DNA from: Lautropia sp.
GTDB lineage: Bacteria > Pseudomonadota > Gammaproteobacteria > Burkholderiales > Burkholderiaceae_E
Assembly (NCBI GenBank): GCA_030532425.1
Contig: JAUNLD010000001.1
Coordinates: 30,165 to 94,164, forward strand
DNA: 64,000 nt
Direction of reading: 5' to 3'
Numbering within the stretch: the first letter of the stretch is position 1; each line of letters opens with the position of its first letter. Position numbers and translations under genes: made by a program. Positions 50,556 through 61,081 of this stretch are shown piece by piece. The notes beneath the pieces are model-generated. The model was not told the origin of the DNA. It saw nothing but the letters and a program-made list of their open reading frames with translations, and made no database searches.

Positions 50556-51859
50556 TGGAACCTCCCTGACCTGTGTGGCGTCGACACCAGGTCCTTGCGC
50601 ATCTTCTTGCGATTTTCGACGTCGATCCGCAGCACGATGGCGATCGCCACACAGTTCATCAGGATGGCACTGCCGCCGAAACTCATGAAAGGCAGGGTCA
50701 GCCCCTTGGTGGGCAGCAGCCCCAGGTTGACCCCCACGTTGATGAAGACCTGCAGGCCGATCCACAGGCCGATGCCCTGCGCCACCAGCCCGTTGAAGGC
50801 CAGCTGGAAATCGATGGCCTGACGGCCGATCTCGAAACAGCGGCGCACCAGCCAGTAGAACAGCAGGATCACCAGCAGCATGCCGATCATGCCCAGCTCT
50901 TCACCAATGGTGGCAAAGAGGAAATCGGTATGCGGCTCGGGCAGGAAGTTGAGCTTGGCCACGCCGGCCCCCAGCCCGCTGCCCAGCCACTCGCCCTTGC
51001 CGATGGCCATCAGCGAATGCGTGAGCTGATAGCTGCTGCCCTCGGCGTTGCCACGCTCGAAGGGATCGAGATAGGAAAAGAAGCGCGCCCGGCGGAAGGG
51101 CACCAGCAGGATGAAACTGGCAAACACCGCCCCCAGAAAGACCGCCATGCCGAAGAACAGCCTGGGGTTCATGCCCCCCAGGAACAGCACCCCCATCGCC
51201 ACCAGCAGGATCACGATCAGCGCGCCCAGGTCGGGCTGGCGCATGATGAGCAGGCCAATCAGCGACAACGCGATCGCCATCGGCACGAAGGCCCGCCACA
51301 GATGGGGCATCAGCGCCTGCTTGCGCACGGCATAATCGGCCACGTACAGCACCACGAACAGTTTCATCAGCTCGGTGGGCTGCAAGGTGGTCACGCCCAG
51401 CGACAGCCAGCGGTAGGCACCGCCGGCGCGCTTGCCGATGCCGGGCACAAAGACCAGTGCCAGCAACACCACGCCCACGAAGAACAGCGGCATCGCAATC
51501 TGCTGCCAGCGCCGTGGCGGCACTGCATAGGCAAACAGGCCCGCCACCAGCGCCACACCGATGGCCGCCGACTGACGGATCAGGTAATAGGTGGAGGCAT
51601 CGCCACTGGGGTCACGGCGCTCCAGCACCGCAATCGAGGCCGAATAGACCATCACCAGCCCCAGGCCCAGCAACAGCGCCACCACCCACAGCAGCACCTC
51701 ATCGAAGGGCTGCACGCTGGTGGCCGCCACCCGGCCCCCCGTGCCGCGCGCGGTGGCACGCATCTTGCTGCCCCGGCGCACGGTGCCCCGTCCGGGCTGG
51801 GCCGTGGCCTCGCCCAGGCGCATCCAGCCGGGCAGCAGGGTGGCAAGGCGGCTCAGCAT
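50552..51859 (-). CDS. ftsW: SEDS peptidoglycan glycosyltransferase FtsW
   Basis: A 435-residue, ten-helix SEDS protein. The first 45 residues form a basic cytoplasmic tail. Signatures: LVMVYSASIAVLERRDPSGD, GGAYRWLSLGVTTLQPTELM, the Asp-containing MRQPDLGALIVI and LLPTKGLTLPFMSFGGSAIL. It polymerises septal glycan with FtsI. Overlaps murD by 7 nt and murG by 4 nt. Confidence 0.96.
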   Translation of the reverse strand: MLSRLATLLPGWMRLGEATAQPGRGTVRRGSKMRATARGTGGRVAATSVQPFDEVLLWVVALLLGLGLVMVYSASIAVLERRDPSGDASTYYLIRQSAAIGVALVAGLFAYAVPPRRWQQIAMPLFFVGVVLLALVFVPGIGKRAGGAYRWLSLGVTTLQPTELMKLFVVLYVADYAVRKQALMPHLWRAFVPMAIALSLIGLLIMRQPDLGALIVILLVAMGVLFLGGMNPRLFFGMAVFLGAVFASFILLVPFRRARFFSYLDPFERGNAEGSSYQLTHSLMAIGKGEWLGSGLGAGVAKLNFLPEPHTDFLFATIGEELGMIGMLLVILLFYWLVRRCFEIGRQAIDFQLAFNGLVAQGIGLWIGLQVFINVGVNLGLLPTKGLTLPFMSFGGSAILMNCVAIAIVLRIDVENRKKMRKDLVSTPHRSGRFQ

Positions 51860-53418
51860 GGCTGCCCCGCCTCGGTGGCCAGACGCTGCACCGCCTCGAC
51901 AAAGACACGGCCGCGCTCGGCATAACCACTGAACATGTCAAAGCTGGCACAGGCCGGGGACAGCAGCACGACATCTCCCGCCTGGGCCAGCGAGGCCGCC
52001 CGCTGCACGGCAGCGTCCATGTCGGCGGCCTCGTGCAGCGGCACGCCCGTGTCCTGCAACGCCGCCTTCAGCAGCGCCGCATCGCGGCCGATCAGCACGA
52101 CGGCGCGCGCATGCGCGGCCACGGCCGGTGCCAGCAGCGAAAAATCCTGATCCTTGCCGACACCGCCGGCAATCAGCACCGCACGGCGGCCAAGACCTTC
52201 CAGCGCCGCCACCGTGGCACCGATGTTGGTGCCCTTGCTGTCGTTGATGTATTCGATGTCGCCGACAATGCCCGCCGGCGCACAACGATGATCGTCGGGC
52301 ACGAAGGCGCGCAGCGCATGCAGCATGGCCGCCATCGGCACGCCGCAGGCGCGCAGCAGCCCCAGTGCCGCCAGCACGTTGGCATGATTGTGCGCCCCCT
52401 GCACGCGCAGGGCCTCGGCGGGCATCAGCCGGTTCAGCAGGATGTTGACCGGTTCGGCCCTGCGTCGCCGGCCGCCGGTGCCTTCTTCGGCCATGGCTTC
52501 AGTCAGCCAGGCCAGCCCGCCTTCGCGCACCAGGCCAAAGGCCGGCGCCGTGGTGGGCGGACGCAGCAGGAAATCGGTGCGCGGCCGTGGCGGCGGCGCT
52601 TCTTCGGGCTTGCGACGTGCGCGCCCCTTGCCGGGGGCAGCCTCATCCTGGGGTGCCGGCTGATCCCACGGCGCCGGCAGGTCCGGGTCGGCCAGGGCGT
52701 CGTCCAGATTGATGATGCGCCGCCCGGAGGCGTCGTGGATGCGCAGCTTCGCGGCACGGTAATGCTGCATCGTGCCGTGCCAGTCGAGATGATCGGGGGT
52801 GATGTTGAGCACCACCGACGCGTCGCAGGCCGGCGGTTGCGCCACCGCCAGCTGGAAGCTGGAGAGCTCCAGCACCCACAGTGCCGGCATCGTCACCGTC
52901 CCGGCATCAAGGCGCCTCATCATCGCGTCCAGCATCGAGGGGCCGATGTTGCCGGCCGCCTCGGCCTCGACACCGGCCTCATTGGCCAGGAAGGCCGTCA
53001 TCCGCGTGACGGTGGTCTTGCCGTTGGTGCCGGTGATGGCCACCACGCGGGCGGCATGGCCGGCCTCGCGCTGGCGGGCCACTTCGTCCATGAAGAAATC
53101 CAGCTCGCCCAGCACCGGCACGCCGCGCGCCTGCGCGGCCGCATGCAGCGCCGCCGCGCTACCGGTCACGATCGATACCCCGGGGCTCCAGGCCAGCAGC
53201 GTCGGCGCGTCCTCGCCATCGAGCAGCCCGGCATCCAGCGGGCGGCAGGCAAAGACGGCGCCGGGCACGGCCTCACGCAGCGCAGCCAGCCCCGGCGGCT
53301 CGGCGCGGTCATCGAAGACCTGCACCGAGGCACCCTTGCGTGCCAGCCAGCGCGCCATCGCCAGGCCCGATTCGCCCAGCCCGATGACGGCCGCCCGTTG
53401 TTGCCCCAGTTCGATCAT
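51853..53418 (-). CDS. murD: UDP-N-acetylmuramoylalanine--D-glutamate ligase
   Basis: A 521-residue Mur ligase adding D-Glu. P-loop ITGTNGKTTVTRM (129-140), ELSSFQLA, NITPDHLDWHG and INDSKGTNIGATVAAL are intact. It is longer than the usual 440-500 because of a Pro/Arg/Lys-rich insertion at about 246-285 and an acidic-basic one near 308-322, both in surface loops of the central domain. Separated from mraY by 7 nt. Confidence 0.95.
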   Translation of the reverse strand: MIELGQQRAAVIGLGESGLAMARWLARKGASVQVFDDRAEPPGLAALREAVPGAVFACRPLDAGLLDGEDAPTLLAWSPGVSIVTGSAAALHAAAQARGVPVLGELDFFMDEVARQREAGHAARVVAITGTNGKTTVTRMTAFLANEAGVEAEAAGNIGPSMLDAMMRRLDAGTVTMPALWVLELSSFQLAVAQPPACDASVVLNITPDHLDWHGTMQHYRAAKLRIHDASGRRIINLDDALADPDLPAPWDQPAPQDEAAPGKGRARRKPEEAPPPRPRTDFLLRPPTTAPAFGLVREGGLAWLTEAMAEEGTGGRRRRAEPVNILLNRLMPAEALRVQGAHNHANVLAALGLLRACGVPMAAMLHALRAFVPDDHRCAPAGIVGDIEYINDSKGTNIGATVAALEGLGRRAVLIAGGVGKDQDFSLLAPAVAAHARAVVLIGRDAALLKAALQDTGVPLHEAADMDAAVQRAASLAQAGDVVLLSPACASFDMFSGYAERGRVFVEAVQRLATEAGQPC

Positions 53419-53425
53419 GTCCCTC

Positions 53426-54595
53426 TCAACGCAGTTTCAGCGACGACAGGCCAAACAGCACCAGCACCATCGTCACGATCCAGAAACGCACCACCACCTG
53501 CGACTCCTTGACACCGCCCACCTCGAAATGATGGTGCAGCGGCGCCATGCGGAAGATCCGCCGGCCTTCGCCGTACTTGCGCTTGGTGTACTTGAAATAG
53601 CTCACCTGCATCATCACCGATACGGTTTCGGCCACGAAGACGCCGCCCATGATGAACAGCATGATCTCCTGCCGGACGATGACGGCGATGGTGCCCAGTG
53701 CGGCGCCCAGTGACAGGGCGCCCACATCGCCCATGAAGACCTGCGCCGGATAGGCGTTGAACCACAGGAAGGCCAGCCCGGCCCCGGCGATGGCCCCGCA
53801 CAGCACGATCAGCTCGCCTGCCCCCGGCACATACGGAATCAGCAGATAACGGGCAAAGACGGCATTGCCGGTGACGTAGGCAAAGATGCCCAGCGCCGCG
53901 CCCACCAGCACCGCCGGCATGATGGCCAGACCATCGGCCCCATCGGTGAGGTTGACGGCATTGCTGGTGCCGACGATGACGAAATAGGTCAGCGCCACGA
54001 AACCGAACACGCCCAGCGGAATGCCCCATTCCTTGAAGAAGGGAATCTTCAGGTGGGTGGTGTCGGGCAGGGGCAGGCTGAAGCCGCTGCTGAGCCACTG
54101 ATGAAAGAGCTGGAAGGCTTCGGTGGCCGACTGCGTGGGGATCGAGAACGCCAGATAGACGGCGGCGAGCAGGCCCAGCGCGCTTTGCCAGAAGTATTTT
54201 TCCCGGGCCGACATGCCCTTGGGATCGTGATGCACCACCTTGCGGTAATCATCCACCCAGCCGACCAGGCCGAAGCCCAGCGTGACGACCAGCACCACCC
54301 AGACGAAACGGTTGGAGAGATCGGCCCACAACAGCGTGGCCAGCCCCACCGAGATCAGCACCAGCACGCCCCCCATCGTCGGCGTGCCCGACTTGACCAG
54401 GTGCGTCTGCGGGCCATCCTGCCGCACGGCCTGACCAATCTTCATGGCCGTGAGCTTGCGAATCACGGCCGGACCACACAGCAGGCCGATGAACAGCGCC
54501 GTCAGCGTGGCCAGCACGGCCCGCAACGTGATGTAGTTGAACACCGAAAAGAAGCGGTATTCCGTCGACAGCCATTGTGTCAACAACAGCAGCAT
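53426..54595 (-). CDS. mraY: Phospho-MurNAc-pentapeptide translocase
   Basis: A 389-residue, ten-helix enzyme transferring phospho-MurNAc-pentapeptide to undecaprenyl phosphate (lipid I). Signatures: [47 protein letters not shown] with the catalytic Asp cluster, and [15 protein letters not shown]. The start overlaps the murF stop by one base (TGATG). Confidence 0.97.
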   Translation of the reverse strand: MLLLLTQWLSTEYRFFSVFNYITLRAVLATLTALFIGLLCGPAVIRKLTAMKIGQAVRQDGPQTHLVKSGTPTMGGVLVLISVGLATLLWADLSNRFVWVVLVVTLGFGLVGWVDDYRKVVHHDPKGMSAREKYFWQSALGLLAAVYLAFSIPTQSATEAFQLFHQWLSSGFSLPLPDTTHLKIPFFKEWGIPLGVFGFVALTYFVIVGTSNAVNLTDGADGLAIMPAVLVGAALGIFAYVTGNAVFARYLLIPYVPGAGELIVLCGAIAGAGLAFLWFNAYPAQVFMGDVGALSLGAALGTIAVIVRQEIMLFIMGGVFVAETVSVMMQVSYFKYTKRKYGEGRRIFRMAPLHHHFEVGGVKESQVVVRFWIVTMVLVLFGLSSLKLR

Positions 54596-55989
54596 CAGTG
54601 TTCTCCTGCCTGCGCCGGCCCCGGGCCTTCGGCCCAGGCATCGACGATGCGTTCCATGCGCATGAAGCGCGACCCCTTGACCAGCACGCTGGCCACCCCG
54701 GCCGGCAGCCCCGGCTGCGCGGCCAGTACCTCGTCAACCGTGGACCAGTGGCGCGCACCGGCACCGGCAGCCTCGGCCGCGGCCTGCATGTCGTGGCCCA
54801 CCGCCCAGATCTGCTCGATACCCTGCTGGCGTGCATGGACACCCACCTCCCGGTGGAAGGCTGCGGCCTGTTCGCCGGTTTCGCCCATGTCGCCCATCAC
54901 CAGCAGGCGCGGTGCAGGCATGTCGGCCAGCACGTCGATGGCGGCGCGCATCGAATCGGGGTTGGCGTTGTAGGTGTCGTCCACCAGCTGCACGCCATCG
55001 GCCAGGGCACGGCGGCACAGCCGCCCCTTCACGGGCGCAAAGGCGGCCAGCCCACGGGCAATGGCCTGCGCCGGCACGCCCAGGGCATGGGCACAGGCTG
55101 CCGCCGCCAGCGCATTGCGCACGTTGTGGCGCCCGGCAATCTGCAGGCGCAGGCCGAGCCGTTCATCACCGATGCGGGCCTCGAAGCCGTCGGGCCGCGC
55201 CTCGCGCAACGCCACCACGGCAGCCTCCTGCGCCCCATCCAGTGTCTCCACCTGCGCGAAGTTCAGCACGCGCCGGCCGGCACTCAGCGCCTGCCAGATC
55301 GGCGTGCAGGCATCATCGGCCGGGAAGACGGCGATGCCCCCGTCAGCCAGCCCGGCAAAGACCTGGCCGTTTTCCAGCGCGGTGGCTTCGGGGCCATCCA
55401 TGAATTCCTGATGTTCGCGCTGGGCGTTGAGCACCAGCGCCACCTCGGGACGGGCCATCGTTGCCAGCCGGACGATTTCGCCGGGGTGGTTCATGCCCAT
55501 CTCGACCACGCCCAGCCGGTGGGCCTCGCGCAGACGCAGCAGCGTCAGCGGCACGCCGACATCGTTGTTGAAATTGCCGCGTGTGGCCAGGACAGCCTCG
55601 GCACCGGCATGGGCGGCCAGGATCGCCGCGATCATTTCCTTGACGGTAGTCTTGCCGTTGCTGCCGGTGACGGCAACCAGCGGGCAGGCAAAACGACGGC
55701 GCCAGCCTGCGGCCAGCGCGCCCAGCGCCACACGGGTGTCAGGCACCTGCAACAGGGGCACATCGGGCATCCGTACGGGCAGTGCCGACACCACCAGCCC
55801 GGCGGCTCCGGCCTGCACGGCCTGATCCAGAAACTGGTGGGCATCGAAGTTGTCGCCTTGCAGCGCGATGAACAGGTCGCCGGCACGCACGGTACGGGTG
55901 TCGGTGGAGATGCCATCGAAGTGGGCATCCGCCCGGCCGTGCATCCGCGAGTGCGCCACCCAGTCGTGTGCGGTTTGCAGATCAAGCAT
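54595..55989 (-). CDS. murF: UDP-MurNAc-tripeptide--D-Ala-D-Ala ligase
   Basis: A 464-residue Mur ligase completing the pentapeptide. [18 protein letters not shown] is the UDP-binding loop; [18 protein letters not shown] is the P-loop; [10 protein letters not shown] and [15 protein letters not shown] follow. ATG 55989 overlaps the murE end by 8 nt; the longer frame to 56154 is rejected. Confidence 0.96.
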   Translation of the reverse strand: MLDLQTAHDWVAHSRMHGRADAHFDGISTDTRTVRAGDLFIALQGDNFDAHQFLDQAVQAGAAGLVVSALPVRMPDVPLLQVPDTRVALGALAAGWRRRFACPLVAVTGSNGKTTVKEMIAAILAAHAGAEAVLATRGNFNNDVGVPLTLLRLREAHRLGVVEMGMNHPGEIVRLATMARPEVALVLNAQREHQEFMDGPEATALENGQVFAGLADGGIAVFPADDACTPIWQALSAGRRVLNFAQVETLDGAQEAAVVALREARPDGFEARIGDERLGLRLQIAGRHNVRNALAAAACAHALGVPAQAIARGLAAFAPVKGRLCRRALADGVQLVDDTYNANPDSMRAAIDVLADMPAPRLLVMGDMGETGEQAAAFHREVGVHARQQGIEQIWAVGHDMQAAAEAAGAGARHWSTVDEVLAAQPGLPAGVASVLVKGSRFMRMERIVDAWAEGPGPAQAGEH

Positions 55990-57805
55990 CGGCAGCCTCC
56001 ACGGCCGGCGGGGTGCCGGCAGACCAGCGGCGGGCCAGGGCCTGCTCCACCACCTCGGGATCGGAAAAGGGATGGAAGACGCCGGCGATTTCCTGCGTAC
56101 GCTCACGCCCCTTGCCGGCCACCAGCACGACATCGGCCGGCGCGCACGCGGCAACGGCCGCCGCGATGGCAGCAGCCCGGTCAGGCTCGACCAGCCAGGC
56201 CGGGCGCGACAGCCCTGCCGTCACATCGGCCAGGATCTGTTGCGGATCTTCGTGACGCGGGTTGTCGCTGGTGACGACCACCTGGTCGGCCAGCGCCTCG
56301 ACGGCCGCCGCCATGACCGGGCGCTTGCCGCGATCGCGGTTGCCCCCGGCACCAAACACGCACCACAACCGGCCGGCGCGTGCCTCGGCAATCTGGCGCA
56401 GGGCCTGCAACACGTGGGTCAGGGCATCGGGGGTGTGGGCATAGTCCACCACCACCAGCGGCAACATGGTTTGCGCCGCCTCATCGGCCTGGGGGGCACG
56501 CATCATTTCCATGCGGCCGGGCACCGGGCGCAGCGCCTGCAACTGCACGGCAATCTCGGGCAACGACCAGCCCAGCGACCGCCAGGCGCCCGCCACGGCC
56601 AGCGTGTTGGCCAGATTGAAGCGGCCGATCACCGAGAGCTGCAGGATGGCCTGCTGATCGACAGCCGATGGGGCGACGGCTCCCTGCGCGGCAGGGGCAC
56701 CGCCCGTTGCCGTCCCGGGCGCCGCACCGGCCCGCTCCTGTCGAAGGGCCTGGGGAACGGCCGCGGCCCCGTCTGCGGGCGCCGCCATGGCCGGGGCCCG
56801 AGGCCGGGAAGACAGCGACAGGCGCCAGCCGGTGCCTTCCATCCGGCGGGCGCACAGCACTTCGTCGCAGCACGCCATCCGGGCCTGCACCCCGGCCGAC
56901 AGGGCCCCTGCGTCGTCGATCAGATAGCCGATGACGTGCAGGGGCGCAGACCGTGCCGCCACCGTGGCCAGCAGGGCATCGGCAAAGGGATCGTCCAGAT
57001 TGATGACGGCGGCCTGCAAGCCGGGCCAGCCGAAGAGGAGCTGCTTGGCTTCGCCATAGGCCTGCATCGAGCCGTGGTAATCGAGATGATCGCGACTGAG
57101 GTTGGTGAAGACGGCCGCATGCAGCTGCGTGCCATCCATCCGCCCCTGCACCAGGCCGATCGACGAGGCTTCCATCGCCACCACGGCCACCGGTTCGGCC
57201 TGGTCGGCAAAATCCCGCAACAGCTGTTGCAGACGCAGTCCGTCCGGCGTGGTCAGCCCCACGGGTTGCAGCTGGCCGGGTACGCCGGCACCGTTGGTGC
57301 CGATCACGACGCCGCGGCCGCGCGGCAACGACCCGGCCTCGCCCGACTTGGCGACCAGCCGCTGGTTGACGCCCTCGGCGATCCAATGGGTGACGCTGGT
57401 CTTGCCGTTGGTGCCGGTGACGGCGATCAGCGTGAGCGCACGGCTGGGGTGTCCGAGATATTCATCAGCCACCGAACCAAGATGCGCTTTCAGGCCGGGC
57501 ACGATGGCACAGGGCACACCGGCGGCCCGGGCGGCACCGCTCGCCTCGGTCACGCTGGCTGACGCCGGCGGTGCCGCGGGATCGGTGGCCAGCAGCACGG
57601 CGCGCGCGCCCTGCGCCAGCGCCTGCTCTACAAAGCGGGCACCATCGTGCGTGCTGCCGCCCAGCGCGACGAAGACATCCCCGTCGCCGACCTGACGGCT
57701 GTCCGCCACCAGCCGTGCCGACACAGGCAAATGCCGGCGCAGCCATTCTGGCACCTGCGCCGGCCTGATGACCGCTGGCTCCTGGCCCGGGTCGCGCCAG
57801 GTCAT
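55982..57805 (-). CDS. murE: UDP-MurNAc-tripeptide synthetase (meso-DAP adding)
   Basis: A 607-residue MurE. P-loop VTGTNGKTSVTHW (129-141), EASSIGLVQGR, FTNLSRDHLDYHG and the DAP-recognition motif SDNPRHEDP, which specifies meso-diaminopimelate. It is about 100 residues longer than usual: residues 333-387 are an Ala/Pro/Gly-rich insertion just before the conserved GRFNLANTLAV, probably a disordered loop. Overlaps ftsI by 4 nt and murF by 8 nt. Confidence 0.95.
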   Translation of the reverse strand: MTWRDPGQEPAVIRPAQVPEWLRRHLPVSARLVADSRQVGDGDVFVALGGSTHDGARFVEQALAQGARAVLLATDPAAPPASASVTEASGAARAAGVPCAIVPGLKAHLGSVADEYLGHPSRALTLIAVTGTNGKTSVTHWIAEGVNQRLVAKSGEAGSLPRGRGVVIGTNGAGVPGQLQPVGLTTPDGLRLQQLLRDFADQAEPVAVVAMEASSIGLVQGRMDGTQLHAAVFTNLSRDHLDYHGSMQAYGEAKQLLFGWPGLQAAVINLDDPFADALLATVAARSAPLHVIGYLIDDAGALSAGVQARMACCDEVLCARRMEGTGWRLSLSSRPRAPAMAAPADGAAAVPQALRQERAGAAPGTATGGAPAAQGAVAPSAVDQQAILQLSVIGRFNLANTLAVAGAWRSLGWSLPEIAVQLQALRPVPGRMEMMRAPQADEAAQTMLPLVVVDYAHTPDALTHVLQALRQIAEARAGRLWCVFGAGGNRDRGKRPVMAAAVEALADQVVVTSDNPRHEDPQQILADVTAGLSRPAWLVEPDRAAAIAAAVAACAPADVVLVAGKGRERTQEIAGVFHPFSDPEVVEQALARRWSAGTPPAVEAADA

Positions 57806-59802
57806 GCACCACCCCGGTTGCCGCTGATCCGCCCACCCTCCTGGCGCACGGCCAGCCGGGCCTTGCCATCATCACGCGCCGAGGTCCTGGGGCGCAACTT
57901 GGGCGGCGGCGGGATCAGCGTATGGCGCGGCACGCTGACATCCTTGACGCGACCGACATCACCCGGTGCACGGGGCACGCTGCCGGGGGCCACCACCAGC
58001 TCGGGGGTGATCGGCGAGATCCGGGTCTCGAAGGGGGCGTCCGGCTCGACGGCCAGCGTGTGCAGGGCTTCGCCGGTGATGCGGGCAAAGACCGGTGCAG
58101 CAATGTCGGAGCCGTAGTATTTGCCGGCCCCCGGTTCGTCGATCATCACGGCCACGACCACACGCGGATTCGACATCGGGGCCAGCCCGATGAAGGAGCT
58201 GACGTATTTCTTGACGTACTGGCCGTTTTCCAGCTTCTTGGTGGTGCCGGTCTTGCCGCCGACGCGGTAACCCGGCACGGCAGCCTTGATGACGGCATCC
58301 TTCTCGCCCGCCGAGCGCTCAAGGATCTGGCGCATCATCGCCGCAGTGCGCGGCTGGATCACCTGCGTGCCGCGCACGGTGGTGGATGCGCCCGCACTGG
58401 CTGCCCGCGACGACACCTGGATGGGACGGGCACGGCGCTCGTCATCCGGCATCAGCAGCTGCACCGGCAGCACTTCGCCGGCATTGCCGAAGATGGTGTA
58501 GGCACGCGCCATCTGCAACAGCGACACCGACAGGCCGTGACCATAGGAAATGGTGGCGTGCTCGATGGGCTTCCACTTGGAGTAGGGACGCAGGCGGCCG
58601 GCGGCAGCACCGGGGAAGCCGATGCGCGGGGCCTGGCCGATGCCGACGGCGTTGAGCATCTTCCAGTGGTCTTCAGGCTGCATGCTCAGCGCCATCTTGG
58701 CCGTGCCGATGTTGGAGCTTTTCTGGATGACCTGTTGCAGCGTCATCAGCTCTTTCTGGCGATGGGCGTCACGGATCACGTCACGACCGATCTTCATGAA
58801 GCCCTCACGGGCATCGAACATCGACGACGGGGTGTAGCGGCCGCTCTCCAGTGCCAGGGCGGCGGTGAAGACCTTCAGCGTCGAGCCCGGTTCGTACAGA
58901 TCGGTGATGGCACGGTTGCGCAAGCCCGGACCGTTGAGGCTCTTGCGATCGGCGGGGTTGTAGGAGGGCCAGTTGGCCAGGGCCAGGATCTGGCCGTTGC
59001 GGGCATCGAGCACCACGGCCGCCCCGGCCTTGGCCTGCTGGCTGATGACGGCCTCCTTCACGGCCTGGAAGGCCTGGTACTGGATGCGCGAATCGATGGT
59101 CAGACGCAGGTCGCGGCCATCTTGCGGCGGCTTGATCTGGTCGATGTCGCTGATGATCTTGCCGGTACCGTCACGAATGACGCGGCGGCTGCCCGGCTTG
59201 CCGGCCAGCGTCGACTGGAAGGCCAGCTCCAGTCCTTCCTGGCCGACGTGCGAGAGGTCGGTGAAGCCCACCAGGTGCGCTGCAATCTCGCCCTCGGGAT
59301 AGTTGCGCTTGTACTCGCTGTCCTGGCCGATACCCCGGATGCGCAGGGCATTGATGCGCTCGGCCGTGTCGAGATCGACCTGACGCTTGAGAAAGACGAA
59401 GCTGCGATCGCCCTGGGTGAGCTTGCCGGCCAGCGCATCGGGCTTCATGTTCAGCAGCCGGGCCAGATCGAGCAGGCGCGGATCGTTCAGGTCGACCCGG
59501 TCGGCATAGGCCCAGATCGAGCGGGCGGGCAGGCTGGAGGCCAGCACCACACCGTGCCGGTCGAGGATGCGGCCACGGTTGGCCTGCAATTCGATGGTTT
59601 TTTCGTAGCGCTGCGCGCCCTGGGCCTGCAGGAAGGGCTTGGAGGCCGTCTGCAGATAGAAGGCCTTGCCGGCCAGCGCGACGAAACCGACGAACAGCAG
59701 CGCGAACATGAAGCGCGAGCGCCAGAGCTGCAGCTCGGCACGCAGCAGGCGCGGCTCGGCAAACTTGACCGGATTGACCGACTTGGGCATAGACGGTTTC
59801 AT
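57802..59802 (-). CDS. ftsI: Division-specific transpeptidase FtsI (PBP3)
   Basis: A 666-residue class B penicillin-binding protein. One membrane helix at about 31-50; pedestal domain with RGRILDRHGVVLASS; transpeptidase motifs STLK (S307, K310), SSN (362-364) and KTGT in GGKTGTTKKL. The C-terminal 60 residues after the catalytic domain (RAPGDVGRVKDVSVPRHTLI and a basic end) are longer than in E. coli. It cross-links septal peptidoglycan with FtsW. Overlaps ftsL by one base and murE by 4 nt. Confidence 0.96.
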   Translation of the reverse strand: MKPSMPKSVNPVKFAEPRLLRAELQLWRSRFMFALLFVGFVALAGKAFYLQTASKPFLQAQGAQRYEKTIELQANRGRILDRHGVVLASSLPARSIWAYADRVDLNDPRLLDLARLLNMKPDALAGKLTQGDRSFVFLKRQVDLDTAERINALRIRGIGQDSEYKRNYPEGEIAAHLVGFTDLSHVGQEGLELAFQSTLAGKPGSRRVIRDGTGKIISDIDQIKPPQDGRDLRLTIDSRIQYQAFQAVKEAVISQQAKAGAAVVLDARNGQILALANWPSYNPADRKSLNGPGLRNRAITDLYEPGSTLKVFTAALALESGRYTPSSMFDAREGFMKIGRDVIRDAHRQKELMTLQQVIQKSSNIGTAKMALSMQPEDHWKMLNAVGIGQAPRIGFPGAAAGRLRPYSKWKPIEHATISYGHGLSVSLLQMARAYTIFGNAGEVLPVQLLMPDDERRARPIQVSSRAASAGASTTVRGTQVIQPRTAAMMRQILERSAGEKDAVIKAAVPGYRVGGKTGTTKKLENGQYVKKYVSSFIGLAPMSNPRVVVAVMIDEPGAGKYYGSDIAAPVFARITGEALHTLAVEPDAPFETRISPITPELVVAPGSVPRAPGDVGRVKDVSVPRHTLIPPPPKLRPRTSARDDGKARLAVRQEGGRISGNRGGA

Positions 59803-60074
59803 CAGCGGCTTCCTCTCAGGTAGATCGTGCGCTCGGGCGTCAGCGGAACCATCTTCAAATCGTTTCGGGCACGGCTGTCGAGCAATGACGGTTTGGCAAG
59901 CCGCGTGATTTCAATCTGCAACTGTGAAAAACGGACGTCGAGTTCCCGCGTCTGCCCCTGCGCCTGCTCCATCTCGGTGCTCAGGCGACGGGCACGATTC
60001 TGCGAAGTGACCAGCAACAGCGCTGCCACCAGCAGCGCCAGGGCCAGCACGATGTTGATCCGGTTGAGCATCAT
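59802..60074 (-). CDS. ftsL: Cell-division protein FtsL
   Basis: A 90-residue bitopic protein: membrane helix at residues 4-23 (NRINIVLALALLVAALLLVT), then a coiled coil (RRLSTEMEQAQGQTRELDVR) and the end MVPLTPERTIYLRG. It joins FtsQ and FtsB to activate FtsWI. Assignment rests on topology and on its place between rsmH and ftsI, as the sequence is poorly conserved. Confidence 0.92.
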   Translation of the reverse strand: MMLNRINIVLALALLVAALLLVTSQNRARRLSTEMEQAQGQTRELDVRFSQLQIEITRLAKPSLLDSRARNDLKMVPLTPERTIYLRGSR

Positions 60075-60076
60075 CG

Positions 60077-61078
60077 TCAGGCCCCTCCGTGCCAGGGCGC
60101 CGCCAGGCGCTCGGCCACGCGCAGCACCGCCGAGCGGGCCCGCGGATTGGCCTCCCGTTCAGCATCGCCAGGCAGGGCACGGCCGCACGCCCGCAGCAGC
60201 GGCTGCTGCAGCGGGACGCCCGTGACCGGGTGCCGCTCGGCATCACGGCCGCTGTGGCGCGCGATGAACTGCTTGACGACCCGGTCCTCGTTGGAGTGAA
60301 AGCTGATCACGGCCAACCTGCCCTCTGGTTTCAGACGTTCCAGCGCAAGGTTCAGGCCCCGCGCGAGTTCGTGCCCTTCGTCATTGGTGTGAATCCGTAC
60401 AGCCTGAAAGGTGCGTGTGGCCGGATTTTTGCCCGACGCATTTTTCTGCCGCCGGCGGATGACCCCCGCCACGAGATCGGCAAGCTGTCGTGTGGTTTGA
60501 AGGGACGCCCCACCGGTCTGTTCGCGGCGAGCAACAATCTCCTTTGCAATCGGAAAAGCAAACCGTTCGTCACCATCTCTTTTCAGTACCTCGGTAATTT
60601 GTTCAATCGATGCCTGCATCAGCCAGTCACGGGCAGACATCCCCTGCGTCGGGTCCATCCGCATGTCGAGCGGCCCTTCGGCCCGGAAACTGAAGCCCCG
60701 GGCAGGGTCATCGACCTGCGGTGACGAGATGCCAAGATCCAGCAGCACACCATCGACCCGGGCAATGCCACGCTCGTCCAGCACCCGGTCGAAGGTCGAG
60801 AAGCGGGCATGGACGATCTCGAAGCGTGGATCGCCCACCTGGGCGGCCAGTGCCTGACCCGCCGCCACCGCCTCGGGATCCCGATCGAGTGCGACCAGCC
60901 GGCCCGCCGGCCCCAGCGCCTTGAGAATCTCGCGGCTGTGACCACCCCGGCCGAAGGTGCCATCGACATACACCCCGTCGGGCCGGATCGCCAGCCCCGC
61001 CACCGCCTCGTGCAACAGCACCGGCAGGTGGGTGCCGGGAGGCGTCCCGCCCACGTTCCTGTCCAGATCCATGTCCAT
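60077..61078 (-). CDS. rsmH: 16S rRNA (cytosine-1402-N4)-methyltransferase
   Basis: A 333-residue SAM methyltransferase. HLPVLLHEAVAGLAIRPDGV and VDGTFGRGGHSREIL are the family start and SAM motif I; LLDLGISSPQVDDPARGFSF, LDMRMDPTQG and LAVISFHSNEDRVVKQFI complete it. In most relatives the last motif reads SFHSLEDR; here Asn replaces Leu. ATG 61078 is used; an ATG two codons later is possible. Located 3 nt after mraZ. Confidence 0.95.
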   Translation of the reverse strand: MDMDLDRNVGGTPPGTHLPVLLHEAVAGLAIRPDGVYVDGTFGRGGHSREILKALGPAGRLVALDRDPEAVAAGQALAAQVGDPRFEIVHARFSTFDRVLDERGIARVDGVLLDLGISSPQVDDPARGFSFRAEGPLDMRMDPTQGMSARDWLMQASIEQITEVLKRDGDERFAFPIAKEIVARREQTGGASLQTTRQLADLVAGVIRRRQKNASGKNPATRTFQAVRIHTNDEGHELARGLNLALERLKPEGRLAVISFHSNEDRVVKQFIARHSGRDAERHPVTGVPLQQPLLRACGRALPGDAEREANPRARSAVLRVAERLAAPWHGGA

Positions 61079-61081
61079 CGC

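Noticed and set aside
57922..59823. 633-codon plus-strand open frame over ftsI
   Set aside because: Antisense shadow of ftsI with no family match.
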